This document shows, in pieces, positions 53,712 through 62,816 of a DNA stretch of 64,000 nucleotides. The number at the start of each line of letters is the position of its first letter. Positions within the stretch are counted from its first letter, which is position 1. The stretch is from Pseudomonas fluorescens (GTDB lineage: Bacteria; Pseudomonadota; Gammaproteobacteria; Pseudomonadales; Pseudomonadaceae): the NCBI RefSeq assembly GCF_902497875.1, contig NZ_CABVHY010000005.1:62001-126000 (forward strand), in the 5' to 3' direction. Position numbers and translations under genes: made by a program. Under the pieces are notes generated by a model that was not told the DNA's origin, did not search any database, and saw only the letters and a list, made by a program, of their open reading frames with translations.

Positions 53712-53814
53712 AAAAGATCGCAGCCTGCGGCAGCTCCTACGGGGGGGTGTGTTCATCCAGTAACCCAGGGATGTACGCGGTCGGCGTAGGAGCTGCCGCA
53801 GGCTGCGATCTTTT
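53712..53814. repeat. Large REP-type inverted repeat (29-base arms)
   Basis: Perfect arms starting AAAAGATCGCAGCCTGCGG (53712-53740) and ending GCAGGCTGCGATCTTTT (53786-53814) flank a 45-base loop. This is a known style of Pseudomonas intergenic palindrome and may act as terminator or mRNA stabiliser. Confidence 0.85.
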
Positions 53815-53916
53815 GATCTTGCTGCCGGGCAACGGCGCACCGGAACGGGTGCGTCGGTTTTTTCGTTGTGGGTGCAGGTCATCCACGCACGTGTTTGATC
53901 CTGAGTCGAGGTTGTC

Positions 53917-54540
53917 ATGAAGCTGTACGAACTGATCACGTTCACCGTGCGCGTGCGCACTGTCGCCACTGCCATGACCAGCCTGGAGCTGTGCCTGGCC
54001 GGCGATAATGCCAATGTGAAATTGATGGGCTGCTGGGCGTCCGAGATCGGCCCGTTGAACCAGATTGCGGTCCTGCGCGGTTTTGTCGATGAGGCCTCGC
54101 GCCAGGCCGAGCGCGAACGCTATCTGTCGAGCACCGATGCGTTCGGCATCGAGGCCTGCCTGACGGACATGCGGGTGGAGAACTACACGCTGTTTGACTT
54201 TATCGAACCGCTGCCCGCTGGCCGGCATGGGCCGTTCTACGAGCTTCGGGTCTATGACCTGGTGCCGTCGGGCCTGGCGCCGACGCTCAAGGGCTGGGAG
54301 AAGGCTGTCGGGCCAAGAACCACCGAGCAGTACTCGCCGGTGTATGGGGCCTTCTACGCCACCGACGGCCAGTTGCCGCGCTACCTGCACATCTGGCCCT
54401 ACGCCACGCTTGAAGAGCGCCTGGATGTCCGCACCCGAGCGGTGCAAGAGGGCGTCTGGCCGCCGGAAAACTCCGGCCCGCAACTGCGCGACATGCACTC
54501 GACGATCTACCTGCCCGCGAGCTTTTCACCGCTGCAATGA
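53917..54540 (+). CDS. NIPSNAP-family protein
   Basis: 207 residues with two ferredoxin-like halves: MKLYELITFTVRVRTVATAM at the start and FYELRVYDLVPSGLAPTLKGWEKAV in the second half, followed by GAFYATDGQLPRYLHIWPYATLEERLDVR. The family has no single known reaction; bacterial members are often found in catabolic clusters. It lies between two REP-type palindromes and is the last rightward gene before the second importer. Function unknown. Confidence 0.85.
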   Translation: MKLYELITFTVRVRTVATAMTSLELCLAGDNANVKLMGCWASEIGPLNQIAVLRGFVDEASRQAERERYLSSTDAFGIEACLTDMRVENYTLFDFIEPLPAGRHGPFYELRVYDLVPSGLAPTLKGWEKAVGPRTTEQYSPVYGAFYATDGQLPRYLHIWPYATLEERLDVRTRAVQEGVWPPENSGPQLRDMHSTIYLPASFSPLQ

Positions 54541-54543
54541 CCG

Positions 54544-54565
54544 GTAGGAGCGAGCTTGCTCGCGA
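54544..54565. repeat. REP-type palindrome
   Basis: GTAGGAGCGAGCTTGCTCGC is a typical P. fluorescens-group REP core; a weaker partner (GCGCGAGCTCG) follows near 54592. It lies between convergent genes. Confidence 0.75.
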
Positions 54566-54623
54566 TCAGCGGTCTTTCTGATACACCGCTACGCGCGAGC
54601 TCGTTCTTATCAGCAATGGAGGC

Positions 54624-55310
54624 TCAGACGCCCAGGTAGCGCTGGGACAGTTCCGGTTGTTCGGCCAGTTGCGCCGGGGTGCCGTGCCAGACCTGGCGGC
54701 CTTTTTCGATGATGTGATGGCAATCGACCACGCGGGCCATTTCCTTGAGGTTTTTGTCGATGACCAGGATGGTCTCGCCCTCGGCCTTCAAGTTCGCCAG
54801 GCAACTCCAGATGGTTTCGCGAATGATCGGCGCCAGGCCTTCGGTGGCTTCGTCGAGAATCAACAGTTGCGGGTTGGTGAGCAGGGCCCGGGCGACCACC
54901 ATCATTTGCTGTTCGCCACCGGAGAGGGTTTTGGACAGCTGGTCCTGGCGTTCCTGCAAGCGCGGAAACAACTGGTAGATTCGCGCCAGGTCCCACTTAC
55001 CCCGGGTGGCGGTGGCCAGCAGGTTTTCCCGCACGCTCAGGCTGCCAAAGCCGCGCCGGCCTTCGGGCACCAGTCCCAGTCCGGCTTGGGCGATCCGGTA
55101 GGGCGCCGCGCCGCGCATTTCCCGGCCGTGGATCAATACGCTGCCGGCACTGGGCTTGAGCAGGCCCATGATCGATTTGACCGTGGTGGTCTTGCCCATG
55201 CCATTGCGTCCGATCAGCGATACCACCTGGCCCTGTTCGATCTTCAAGTGCATGTCGAACAGCACTTGGCTCAGGCCGTAGCCGGCCTGCAATCCACTGA
55301 CTTCAAGCAT
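54624..55310 (-). CDS. livF: Liv-type ABC importer ATPase LivF, second system
   Basis: 228 residues. Walker A GRNGMGKTT, signature LSGGEQQM and Walker B LLILDEATEGLAP are intact. The LivF-type C-terminus reads ARVVDCHHIIEKGRQVWHG. It overlaps livG by eight bases. It is the last gene of a separate five-gene importer operon, livK-livH-livM-livG-livF. Confidence 0.93.
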   Translation of the reverse strand: MLEVSGLQAGYGLSQVLFDMHLKIEQGQVVSLIGRNGMGKTTTVKSIMGLLKPSAGSVLIHGREMRGAAPYRIAQAGLGLVPEGRRGFGSLSVRENLLATATRGKWDLARIYQLFPRLQERQDQLSKTLSGGEQQMMVVARALLTNPQLLILDEATEGLAPIIRETIWSCLANLKAEGETILVIDKNLKEMARVVDCHHIIEKGRQVWHGTPAQLAEQPELSQRYLGV

Positions 55311-56052
55311 GTTCTTCTCCCAGGTAGGCGGCGCGTACTTGCGGGTCGTTGCGGATCTGCTCGACGCTGCCGGTCAGGATGGTCTGGCCGTACACCAGCA
55401 CGGTAATGCGGTCGGCCAGGGCAAAGACCGCGTCCATGTCATGCTCCACCAGCAAGATGGCGTAGCGACCCTTGAGTTCGAGCAACAATTGGGTCATGCG
55501 CGCCGACTCCTCGGCGCCCATCCCGGCCATCGGTTCGTCGAGCAACAGCACAGAGGCTTCCTGGGCCAAGGCCAGGGCGATCTCCAGTTGCCGCCGTTCG
55601 CCGTGGGACAACTCGCTGACCAGGGACTGGCCACGGGCACCCAGGCCGACGCGCTGCAGATAACCGCCGGCCGGCTCCAGCAGGCGGCGGTCGCTTGCCA
55701 GGGGCTTCCAAAAACCAAAGGTCTGACCGTCGCGGGCGGCAATCGCCAGGGCGACGTTTTCCAGCAGCGTGAAATCCGGGTACAGCTGGCTGACCTGGAA
55801 GGCCCGGGCCAGCCCGAGGCGAGGGCGCTGATGGGCGGGCACGTCGGTGATGTCACTCCCGGCGAGGAAGATCCGCCCTTTGTCCGGGCGAATCTCCCCG
55901 GCGATCTGCGAGATCAGTGTGGACTTGCCAGCGCCGTTGGGGCCGATGATGGCGTGCAATTCGCCGGGGGCGATATCGAAGCTCGCACCGTTGGTGGCCT
56001 TGACCGCGCCAAAGGCTTTTTCCAGACCCTGGATCGAGAGTTGCGGGTTCAT
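55303..56052 (-). CDS. livG: Liv-type ABC importer ATPase LivG, second system
   Basis: 249 residues with Walker A GPNGAGKST, signature ELSHGERRQ and Walker B VLLLDEPMAGMGAEE. LivG-type FAVKATNGASFDIAPGELHAI at the start and FALADRITVLVYGQTI at the end. It overlaps livM by four bases and livF by eight. In this system, unlike the first, livM and livG are separate genes. Confidence 0.93.
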   Translation of the reverse strand: MNPQLSIQGLEKAFGAVKATNGASFDIAPGELHAIIGPNGAGKSTLISQIAGEIRPDKGRIFLAGSDITDVPAHQRPRLGLARAFQVSQLYPDFTLLENVALAIAARDGQTFGFWKPLASDRRLLEPAGGYLQRVGLGARGQSLVSELSHGERRQLEIALALAQEASVLLLDEPMAGMGAEESARMTQLLLELKGRYAILLVEHDMDAVFALADRITVLVYGQTILTGSVEQIRNDPQVRAAYLGEEHA

Positions 56053-57083
56053 GGACGTACCTCACTGATCTCGCCGTTGGCGATAGGGGACGGGCCCTGC
56101 GTTGTCGGGGTCTTGCGCCAGCGCGGCCATGGACTGAGCAGCAGGCCGTACAGACCTTTTTTGCCGAACAGCACCACCACCAGCAGCAGTGGACCGAAGA
56201 TCAACAACCAGTGCTCTGTCCATAGACTCAGCACCTGCTCCAACCCCAGGTACACCGCTGCGCCGAGCACTGGCCCGAGCAGGGTGCCGACGCCGCCCAG
56301 AATGACCATCGCCATCAACTCGCCGGACTTGTGCCAGGCGCCCATGTCGGGGCTGACGAACATCGCGTAGTTGGCCCACAGAATACCGGCCAGGCCGCCG
56401 CCGACACCGGCAATGACGAACGCACTCAGTCGATAGCGCAGCGGATGCAGTCCCAGGCTGATGCTGCGGCGTTCGCTTTGCTTGAGACCGCGCAGAACAA
56501 AGCCGAAGCGCGAGTTCACCAGTCTGCGGCAGAACAGTAGCCAGGCCACCAGCAGCCCCAGGCACAGGTAATAGAATTGCACCGGGTTTTCCAGGTCCAG
56601 GCCCGGCAGCGTGTTGCGTTCGCTGAGCAGGATGCCGTCGTCGCCGCCGTACAGCGACAGTGAGCTGAGGACGAAATACAGCATCTGGCCGAACGCCAGG
56701 GTAATCATGATGAACTGTACGCCGCTGGTACGCAGGGAGAGATAGCCCACCACCAGTGCAAATAGCCCACAGACCAGAAGCGACAGCGGCCAGACGATCA
56801 GCGCGCTGTTGGAACCTTCCCAGCCCCATAACGGCATGACCTGGGAGGTGTGAAAACCAATGACCCCGACCACATAACCGCCCAGGCCGAAAAAGGCCGC
56901 ATGGCCGAAGCTGATCATCGCGCCGTAGCCGATCAGCAGGTCGAGGCTCGCCGCGGCCATGCCGTAGATCGCCAGACGGGTGAACAGACTGACCAGAAAG
57001 GGTTCGTGCAACAACGACGCGAGCAGCGGCAGAAGGGCGAAGGTCGCCAGACAAAGCAGATCGATAATGACTCGGCGGGACAT
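56049..57083 (-). CDS. livM: Liv-type ABC importer permease LivM, second system
   Basis: 344 residues with about ten hydrophobic helices. LivM features are LIGYGAMISFGHAAFFGLGGYVVGV, FVLRGLKQSERRSISLGLHPLRYRL (coupling segment) and MVILGGVGTLLGPVLGAAVYLGLE. It forms the membrane pore with LivH. Four-base overlap with livG. Confidence 0.92.
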   Translation of the reverse strand: MSRRVIIDLLCLATFALLPLLASLLHEPFLVSLFTRLAIYGMAAASLDLLIGYGAMISFGHAAFFGLGGYVVGVIGFHTSQVMPLWGWEGSNSALIVWPLSLLVCGLFALVVGYLSLRTSGVQFIMITLAFGQMLYFVLSSLSLYGGDDGILLSERNTLPGLDLENPVQFYYLCLGLLVAWLLFCRRLVNSRFGFVLRGLKQSERRSISLGLHPLRYRLSAFVIAGVGGGLAGILWANYAMFVSPDMGAWHKSGELMAMVILGGVGTLLGPVLGAAVYLGLEQVLSLWTEHWLLIFGPLLLVVVLFGKKGLYGLLLSPWPRWRKTPTTQGPSPIANGEISEVRP

Positions 57084-57093
57084 GTTTTTCTCC

Positions 57094-58005
57094 TCAGGCG
57101 CGCGCGGGTAACAGGCCGCGTGGGCGGACCAGCAGGACCACGGCCATGACGATGTAGGCGCTGGCGGAAATCAGCCCGCCACTCAAGGTGCCGCTGACTT
57201 CGGCGGGCAACAGTTGGTCGAGCAGTTGCGGGATATAGGCCCGGCCCAGGCCGTCTACCATGCCGATCAGCAGAGCACCGACCAGGGCGCCACGCACCGA
57301 GCCGACGCCGCCGACGACGATGACCACGAAGGTGGTGATCAGGACTTTTTCGCCCATCCCGATTTCCACCGACAGCAGGGGTGCCGCCATGAAGCCGGCA
57401 AGTCCGCAGAGCACGCAGCCGAAGACGAAGACCAGGGTGTAGAGACGCGCGATGTTCACCCCCAGGGCGCCGACCATCTCGTGGTCGTCGGCCCCGGCGC
57501 GGATCAGCATCCCCAGGCGGGTGTGGTTGATCAGCAGCCACATGGCAATGGCCACCAGCGCCCCGGCGCCGATGAACAGCAGGCGGCTGACCGGGTACAT
57601 CAGCCCCGGCAGCACTTCGACGAACGTGCCGTACCACTCGGGGGTCGGCATGGCAGGCGGGCTGCGGCCGAACAGCAGCGTGATCAGTTCGTTGGTGAAA
57701 AACACCACGGCCAGGGTCGCCAGCACCTGGTCGAGGTGATCGCGGCTGTAAAGCCGGCGCATGATGCTGGTTTCAATCAGCAGCCCGTACAGCGCGGAGC
57801 CGACCATGGCGGCCAGCCCGGCGAGCCAGAACGAACCGCTGGCCGAAGCGGTGTAGGCGGCGCAGAAAGCCCCGACCATGTAAAAGGCGCCGTGGGCCAG
57901 GTTGATGACGCCCATGATGCCGAAGATCAGCGTCAGGCCGGACGCGAGCAAAAACAGCAGGGCGCTGTATTGCAAACCGTTAAGCATTTGTTCGAGTAGC
58001 AGCAT
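57094..58005 (-). CDS. livH: Liv-type ABC importer permease LivH, second system
   Basis: 303 residues, the usual LivH length. Segments EQMLNGLQYSALLFLLASGLTLIFGIMGVINLAHG and LLINHTRLGMLIRAGADDHEMVGALGVNIARLY are typical. It lies ten bases before livM and 64 bases after livK in the operon. Confidence 0.92.
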   Translation of the reverse strand: MLLLEQMLNGLQYSALLFLLASGLTLIFGIMGVINLAHGAFYMVGAFCAAYTASASGSFWLAGLAAMVGSALYGLLIETSIMRRLYSRDHLDQVLATLAVVFFTNELITLLFGRSPPAMPTPEWYGTFVEVLPGLMYPVSRLLFIGAGALVAIAMWLLINHTRLGMLIRAGADDHEMVGALGVNIARLYTLVFVFGCVLCGLAGFMAAPLLSVEIGMGEKVLITTFVVIVVGGVGSVRGALVGALLIGMVDGLGRAYIPQLLDQLLPAEVSGTLSGGLISASAYIVMAVVLLVRPRGLLPARA

Positions 58006-58069
58006 GCTGGGAAATCCTACGAAAAGTGCCGGCCGCTCACGCAGGCAGGCACGAGACCGAAAGGTCGGA

Positions 58070-59230
58070 TCACAGGGCGCATTCGGCGGCGAAGCTGTCC
58101 ACTTGCGATTTGGCGATGGTCTGCACCGGCACCTGGATCAGCTTGCCGTTGGCGTCGGCTTCTACGCGCAGCAAGTACCAGTCGATGACCGCGTGCTGGT
58201 TCTTGCCGAAGGCGAAATCACCGCGGATCGAGTCGAACTTGACGTTGCGCAGCGCGTTGCGATACGCCTCGGGGTCTTTCATGTCGCCGTCCACGGTCTT
58301 GAGTGCGGCACCGATCAGCCTGGCGGTGTCATAGGTCTGGGCGGCATACACCGTTGGCACCCGGTTGTATTTTTCGCTGAAGGCTTTGACGAACGCCTGG
58401 TTGGCCGGGTTGTTCGACTGCGGGTTCCACAGGGTCACGATGTTCATGCCTTTGGCGACTTCGCCGGTGGCCGCGAGCATGCGTTCGTCCATTGAGAACA
58501 CGGGCACGACCATAGGGATGGTTTTGTTCAGCCCTGAGCTGCCGTACTGCTTGGCAAAGTTGATGCCGGCGCCGCCGGGATGGAACTCGAAGATCGCGTC
58601 GGGTGCCAGGGAGCGGACCCGCGCCAGTTCGACCGAGAAGTCCAGTTGGTTGAGCTTGGTGTAGATCTCGGTGACTTCGCCTTTGTAGGTACGTTTGAAC
58701 CCTTCCAGGGCATCGCGTCCGCCCTGGTAGTTGGGGGCCAGGATGACCATCTTCTTGTAACCCAGGTCGTTAGCCGCGACGCCGGCCATCTCATGGATCG
58801 TGTCGTTCTGGTACGAGGCCACGAAGTAGTTGGGCTTGCATTGCTTGCCGGCCAGGCTCGAGGGGCCGGTGTTGTTGCTGATGTAGAAACCGTCCTTGGT
58901 CGCGGTATTGACCACCGCGGCCAGCACGTTGGAGAAGATCACCCCGGTGTACAGTGAAATGCCGTCCAGGCTCATGCGGTCGACGATCTGCTTGGCCTTT
59001 GCCGGTTGCAGACCGTCGTCCTCTACCAGCAGGCTCACCGGCACGCCGCCAAGCTTGCCGCCTTCCTGGTCGATGGCCAGCTGAAAGCCGTCGCGCGAGT
59101 CTTCGCCCAGGTAGCCGGCGGGGGTCGAGAGGGTGGTGATAAAACCGATGCGCACCGGGTCCTGGGCCTGGGCCATGAGGCTGGTGAAGCAGCTGGCCGC
59201 CAGCAGGGTACCCACGAGTTGTTTTTTCAT
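58070..59230 (-). CDS. livK: Liv-type periplasmic substrate-binding protein, second system
   Basis: 386 residues with a Sec signal peptide (MKKQLVGTLLAASCFTSLMA, cut after AQA). The mature protein is a type I periplasmic fold with DPVRIGFITTLSTPAGYLGEDSRDGFQLAID, ISNNTGPSSLAGKQCKPNYF and VVPVFSMDERMLAATGEVAKG. The sequence has the feel of aromatic-acid receptors rather than leucine receptors. Downstream of antABC on the same strand, it may bind anthranilate or a related acid (inference). Confidence 0.9.
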   Translation of the reverse strand: MKKQLVGTLLAASCFTSLMAQAQDPVRIGFITTLSTPAGYLGEDSRDGFQLAIDQEGGKLGGVPVSLLVEDDGLQPAKAKQIVDRMSLDGISLYTGVIFSNVLAAVVNTATKDGFYISNNTGPSSLAGKQCKPNYFVASYQNDTIHEMAGVAANDLGYKKMVILAPNYQGGRDALEGFKRTYKGEVTEIYTKLNQLDFSVELARVRSLAPDAIFEFHPGGAGINFAKQYGSSGLNKTIPMVVPVFSMDERMLAATGEVAKGMNIVTLWNPQSNNPANQAFVKAFSEKYNRVPTVYAAQTYDTARLIGAALKTVDGDMKDPEAYRNALRNVKFDSIRGDFAFGKNQHAVIDWYLLRVEADANGKLIQVPVQTIAKSQVDSFAAECAL

Positions 59231-59334
59231 AGTGCCGCCTTTAGTGATGTCCGCATCGCGCGTGACGTAGTTGTTAGTTGAGGGCAGTAAAAAAGTGTCT
59301 GGTCAGTCAAGCGGTTTTGAGTCGAGTACGTTTC

Positions 59335-59425
59335 TGTGGCGAGCGAGCTTGCTCGCGCCGGGCTGCGTAGCGGCCCCAAAATGGGACTGCTGTGCAGTCC
59401 AGCGGGAGCAAGCTCCCTCGCCACG
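59335..59425. repeat. Paired REP-type palindrome (BIME-like)
   Basis: TGTGGCGAGCGAGCTTGCTC (59335) and GGGAGCAAGCTCCCTCGCCA (59404) are inverted partners. They lie in the antC/livK spacer and probably separate the two operons. Confidence 0.8.
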
Positions 59426-59477
59426 GGTCAGTGTTCACACCTGACTGGAAATTTATGGGTTGTTATCGATTCCAGTG

Positions 59478-60503
59478 TCAGGTGTTGCTCTCGGTGAATT
59501 TCTCGTAATACAGGTGGGTCTGGTCCAGGGCTTGTTCCACTAGCCACTGCTTGATCGACTCGACCATGGGCGGTGGGCCGCAGAGGTACATATCCAGGGC
59601 CTGGTCGCGAAACTCGGCGAGGTCGAAATGCTCGGTGATGTAGCCGCGCTTGCCGCTCCAGTCCGGCGTCGGGTCACTGATGACCGGAGTGAAGCGAAAG
59701 CCAGGGATCCGCTCGGCATAGGCCGCGATGTGCGCGGTCTTGCAGAGGTCGGCGGCGTTACGCACGCCGTAGTACAGGTGTACCGGATGACCGCAGCCGC
59801 CACGCTCGGCGATCTCGTCGAGCATGCCGAGGAACGCCGAGAGCCCGGTGCCACCGGCCACGAACACCAGCGGCTTGTCGACGTGGCGCAGGTAAAAAGC
59901 ACCGAGCGGCGCTTCCAGCATGATCTCATCGCCGATCAGGCTGCGTTCGCGGATGTAATTGCTCATCACCCCGTCGGGCAGCAGGCGGATGAGAAATTGC
60001 AGTTGGTTGCCGTTGTTGGGGCGGTTGGCGAACGAGTAGGAGCGCTTGCCGTCCGTGCCCGGCACTTGCAGTCGGGCGTACTGGCCGGGCAGGAAGTCCA
60101 GTTGCTGGCCATCGGCGCCGGCGTCCAGGTGCAGGATGGCGGTGTTGGGCGAGACCTGCTCGACGGCCCGCACGATGCCCTTTAGCCGATCTGGCCCTGA
60201 GGCATTGCACAGGCTCGAGGCGAAGTTGAAGTAGAACGCCGCGTCGGACTTGACCCGAGTCTGGCAGGCCAGCATTTTGCGTTGACGCAAATCCTCGGCC
60301 GACAGGGTTTCATCGTCCACGTAGTCCTGGCTGTACTGGCCCGACTCGCAGCGACCCTGGCACGTCCCACAAACGCCTTCGCGACAGTCCAGGGGAATAT
60401 TGATGCCGTTGCGCAGCGCTGCATCGAGCAGGATTTCATTGTTCTGTACCGGGAAGAACAAGGTTTTCCCATCGGCAAAACTGAACGCTACCTTGTGATT
60501 CAT
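59478..60503 (-). CDS. antC: AntC, anthranilate 1,2-dioxygenase reductase
   Basis: 341 residues from the ATG at 60503. An N-terminal plant-type [2Fe-2S] domain has C40, C45, C48 and C80 (DCREGVCGTCQGRCESG). Flavin domain RSYSFANRP and NAD domain FVAGGTGLSAFLGML follow, with the terminal CGPPPMVES. This FeS-FAD-NAD order is that of BenC/AntC reductases, and differs from IacF. It passes electrons from NADH to AntAB. It is the last gene of antABC, 18 bases after antB. Confidence 0.94.
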   Translation of the reverse strand: MNHKVAFSFADGKTLFFPVQNNEILLDAALRNGINIPLDCREGVCGTCQGRCESGQYSQDYVDDETLSAEDLRQRKMLACQTRVKSDAAFYFNFASSLCNASGPDRLKGIVRAVEQVSPNTAILHLDAGADGQQLDFLPGQYARLQVPGTDGKRSYSFANRPNNGNQLQFLIRLLPDGVMSNYIRERSLIGDEIMLEAPLGAFYLRHVDKPLVFVAGGTGLSAFLGMLDEIAERGGCGHPVHLYYGVRNAADLCKTAHIAAYAERIPGFRFTPVISDPTPDWSGKRGYITEHFDLAEFRDQALDMYLCGPPPMVESIKQWLVEQALDQTHLYYEKFTESNT

Positions 60504-60521
60504 GATCCAGAACCCCGCCAA

Positions 60522-61019
60522 TCAAAGGTGATAAAAATCGAGCACCGAGTTGATGGTGTCGTTGAGCAGCAGCACATGCTTACGGGTGATCTTCCAGCTG
60601 TCGCCGACCGGCTTGAGCTGGTAGGTGGCGCGACCGTAGAACTGCTCGGAAGTGGCTTGGCGATAGAACAGCGTGTGCCAGTTGAGGCGCACCTCGAGGC
60701 CATTGTTTTCCGTGGGTTCGATGCGCAGGTTGTTGACCAGGTGCAGGGTCCTGGGCATCGGCGTGGCCGAGGCCGCCTTGCCGGTGCGCAGGCGGAACAC
60801 CCGGTCTTCAAGGCCGGAGCGGTTGGCGTAGTAGATCAACGACATCTCGCGCTTGGGGTCCTTGGTGTAGACATGTTCGGAGTCCCACTGGGGGAGGTGG
60901 AATTCGCTACTTTCGTCGAACAGCTCGATGTAGGCGTCCCAGTCCTGAGCGTCGCACAGCTCGGATTTACGGTAGAAAAACTGTTCGATCTGGTACTGCA
61001 ATTGCGCATTCATGTTCAC
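60522..61019 (-). CDS. antB: AntB, anthranilate 1,2-dioxygenase small subunit
   Basis: 165 residues of the ring-hydroxylating dioxygenase beta family: QIEQFFYRKSELCDAQDWDAYIELFDESSEFHLPQWDSEHVY at the start, RTLHLVNNLRI and the final LLNDTINSVLDFYHL. It overlaps antA by four bases. It completes the AntA3B3 oxygenase. Confidence 0.95.
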   Translation of the reverse strand: MNMNAQLQYQIEQFFYRKSELCDAQDWDAYIELFDESSEFHLPQWDSEHVYTKDPKREMSLIYYANRSGLEDRVFRLRTGKAASATPMPRTLHLVNNLRIEPTENNGLEVRLNWHTLFYRQATSEQFYGRATYQLKPVGDSWKITRKHVLLLNDTINSVLDFYHL

Positions 61020-62404
61020 ACCTCACGCAGCTTCAGGGATTTCGCTTCCAGGCCATTGAGCAGAAATTTCTGCCAGTTGCTGTGCTGGTTGACGTACAGC
61101 CCTTCATGGGTGAATTCGGTGCCGGTCAGGGCTGGGGCGATACCGATGGCTTCGCTGTTGCGGGTCGGACCGGTGACCCATTTGTCATAGCCGCGGGATA
61201 TATCGCTCCAGCGTTCCAGGCGTGCCTGGAAACCGCGCTGGGCCTCGCGGAACTCCACCAGGTCGTCCGGGGTGCCGAGGCCGGACACATTGAAGAAGTC
61301 CTCGAACTGCCGAATCCGGTTCTCGCGATCGGCGTCCGACTCGCCTTTAACCCCCAGGCACTGGCTGATGACTTCGGTCTTGTTCCAGGCCACCGGGCGA
61401 ATGATCCGCAGCTGCGAGCTGATCTGGTCGAGGAAGAACAGACTGGGATAAATATTCAGGTTGCGCAGGCGATGCATCATCCACTCGGCCTTGTCCTGGC
61501 CGTGTTCCTCGACCAGGCGCGGCATGATCGTCGCGTAGCCGGAACGGACCGCCGGGTTGGGCATGTCGCTGAACAACAGGCTGTGGCCGTTATTGAACGA
61601 GAACCAGCCGTCATCAGTGTCGGCGTCGCCGGCCCCGAGTTTGCTGTAGTCCAGGGTAGTGCCGGTGCTGGTGCCGTTTTCGCTGTTGACCTGCTGGCGA
61701 TGCTGGACGGTGGCCACATAGTTGTAGTGGACGGTGCTGACGTGATAACCGTCGAGGCCGTTTTCGTTCTGCAGTTTCCAGTTGCCGTCGTAGGTGTAGG
61801 CCGACTTGCCGGGCAGCACTTCGAGTTCACCGGTGGGCGACTGGGCAACCATCATGTCGAAGAACACCTTGGCGTCGCCGAGGAAGTCTTCGAGGCTGTT
61901 ATCGCCGTGCACGTCCAGGCTGATGAACACAAAACCCTTGTAGCTCTGAATGCGGGCTTTTTTCAGGCCGCGAGTGGCTTTGTCGAAACCTTCCGGGTAT
62001 TCGCCAGGTGCCTTGACCTTGACCAGGCGTCCGTCGCTTTTGTAGCACCAGGCGTGGAAGGGGCAGGTGAAGGTCGACTGATTGCCCTTGCCGACGCGAG
62101 TCAAGGTCGTGCCGCGATGCTGGCAGGCATTGATCAAGGCGTTGAGCTGACCGTCGCCGTCACGGGTAATGATCATCGGCTGGCGCCCGGCACGCATAGT
62201 GATGAAATCGTGATTGTTGGCCAGCTCGCTTTCATGGCAAGCGTAGATCCAGTTCTTTTCGAAGATCAGCTCCATTTCCAGATCGAAAAGTTCCGGCTCG
62301 GTAAACATATCCCGGGCAATCCGGAAGATGCCTTCTGCCGGACGAAAGTCCAGGCAGCTCTCAATAAAGCCTTTCCATTGTTCGACGCTTTTTGCGCTGC
62401 TCAT
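61016..62404 (-). CDS. antA: AntA, anthranilate 1,2-dioxygenase large subunit
   Basis: 462 residues. Rieske ligands C94, H96, C114 and H117 (CQHRGTTL, CPFHAWCY) and mononuclear iron site D218, H221 and H226 (NGLDGYHVSTVHYNYV) are present. The sequence agrees closely with the AntA I remember from P. aeruginosa along its length, including FRIARDMFTEPELF. It converts anthranilate to catechol with release of ammonia and CO2. It heads antABC and is divergent from the second porin gene. Confidence 0.95.
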   Translation of the reverse strand: MSSAKSVEQWKGFIESCLDFRPAEGIFRIARDMFTEPELFDLEMELIFEKNWIYACHESELANNHDFITMRAGRQPMIITRDGDGQLNALINACQHRGTTLTRVGKGNQSTFTCPFHAWCYKSDGRLVKVKAPGEYPEGFDKATRGLKKARIQSYKGFVFISLDVHGDNSLEDFLGDAKVFFDMMVAQSPTGELEVLPGKSAYTYDGNWKLQNENGLDGYHVSTVHYNYVATVQHRQQVNSENGTSTGTTLDYSKLGAGDADTDDGWFSFNNGHSLLFSDMPNPAVRSGYATIMPRLVEEHGQDKAEWMMHRLRNLNIYPSLFFLDQISSQLRIIRPVAWNKTEVISQCLGVKGESDADRENRIRQFEDFFNVSGLGTPDDLVEFREAQRGFQARLERWSDISRGYDKWVTGPTRNSEAIGIAPALTGTEFTHEGLYVNQHSNWQKFLLNGLEAKSLKLREV

Positions 62405-62816
62405 TAATCAATACCTCTTTGCATCGGGCTAATTCGTGCATGGAGTAAGTGTTTCGTGTTGGCATTAAATAAGTTTCCCGCCTGGGGGTCTATCCGCTTT
62501 GTCGGCAAACACAGTCCATAAAATCAGGCGGCTCACGGCGCGGTCTGGAAGTCTTGAAGCGCCAGCCCGGGTTGGGCTTGGCGCTGGCTGGAAAGTGCGA
62601 ATTAATTGGCTATGAGTTTCGAATTAACGGGCTAGAGAGTCTGGCGCCGATGCGGCCTAATCACTGGCGAAGTCTTGCAGTGGTTCTCGGGACGGCGGTT
62701 GCCGATAACGACCAGCGCTGAATATTTTAATAAAGAAACAACTATCAACTGTTGGGGTGATCGTTTTGATCGCGCCGCTAATTAATGTGTTTGGCATTAA
62801 ATAAAGGGGAGATGTC
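62405..62816. promoter_or_regulatory. Divergent antA/porin regulatory region
   Basis: 412 bases without a gene. TTGGCATTAAATAA occurs near each end (62459 and 62790) in the same orientation. CGAATTAA occurs twice 22 bases apart (62598, 62620), the spacing expected for an AraC-type activator. Confidence 0.6.

Noticed and set aside
41105..62404. Catechol ring-cleavage genes (catBCA) expected next to iac and ant
   Set aside because: No muconate cycloisomerase, muconolactone isomerase or catechol dioxygenase sequence was found in any frame examined.
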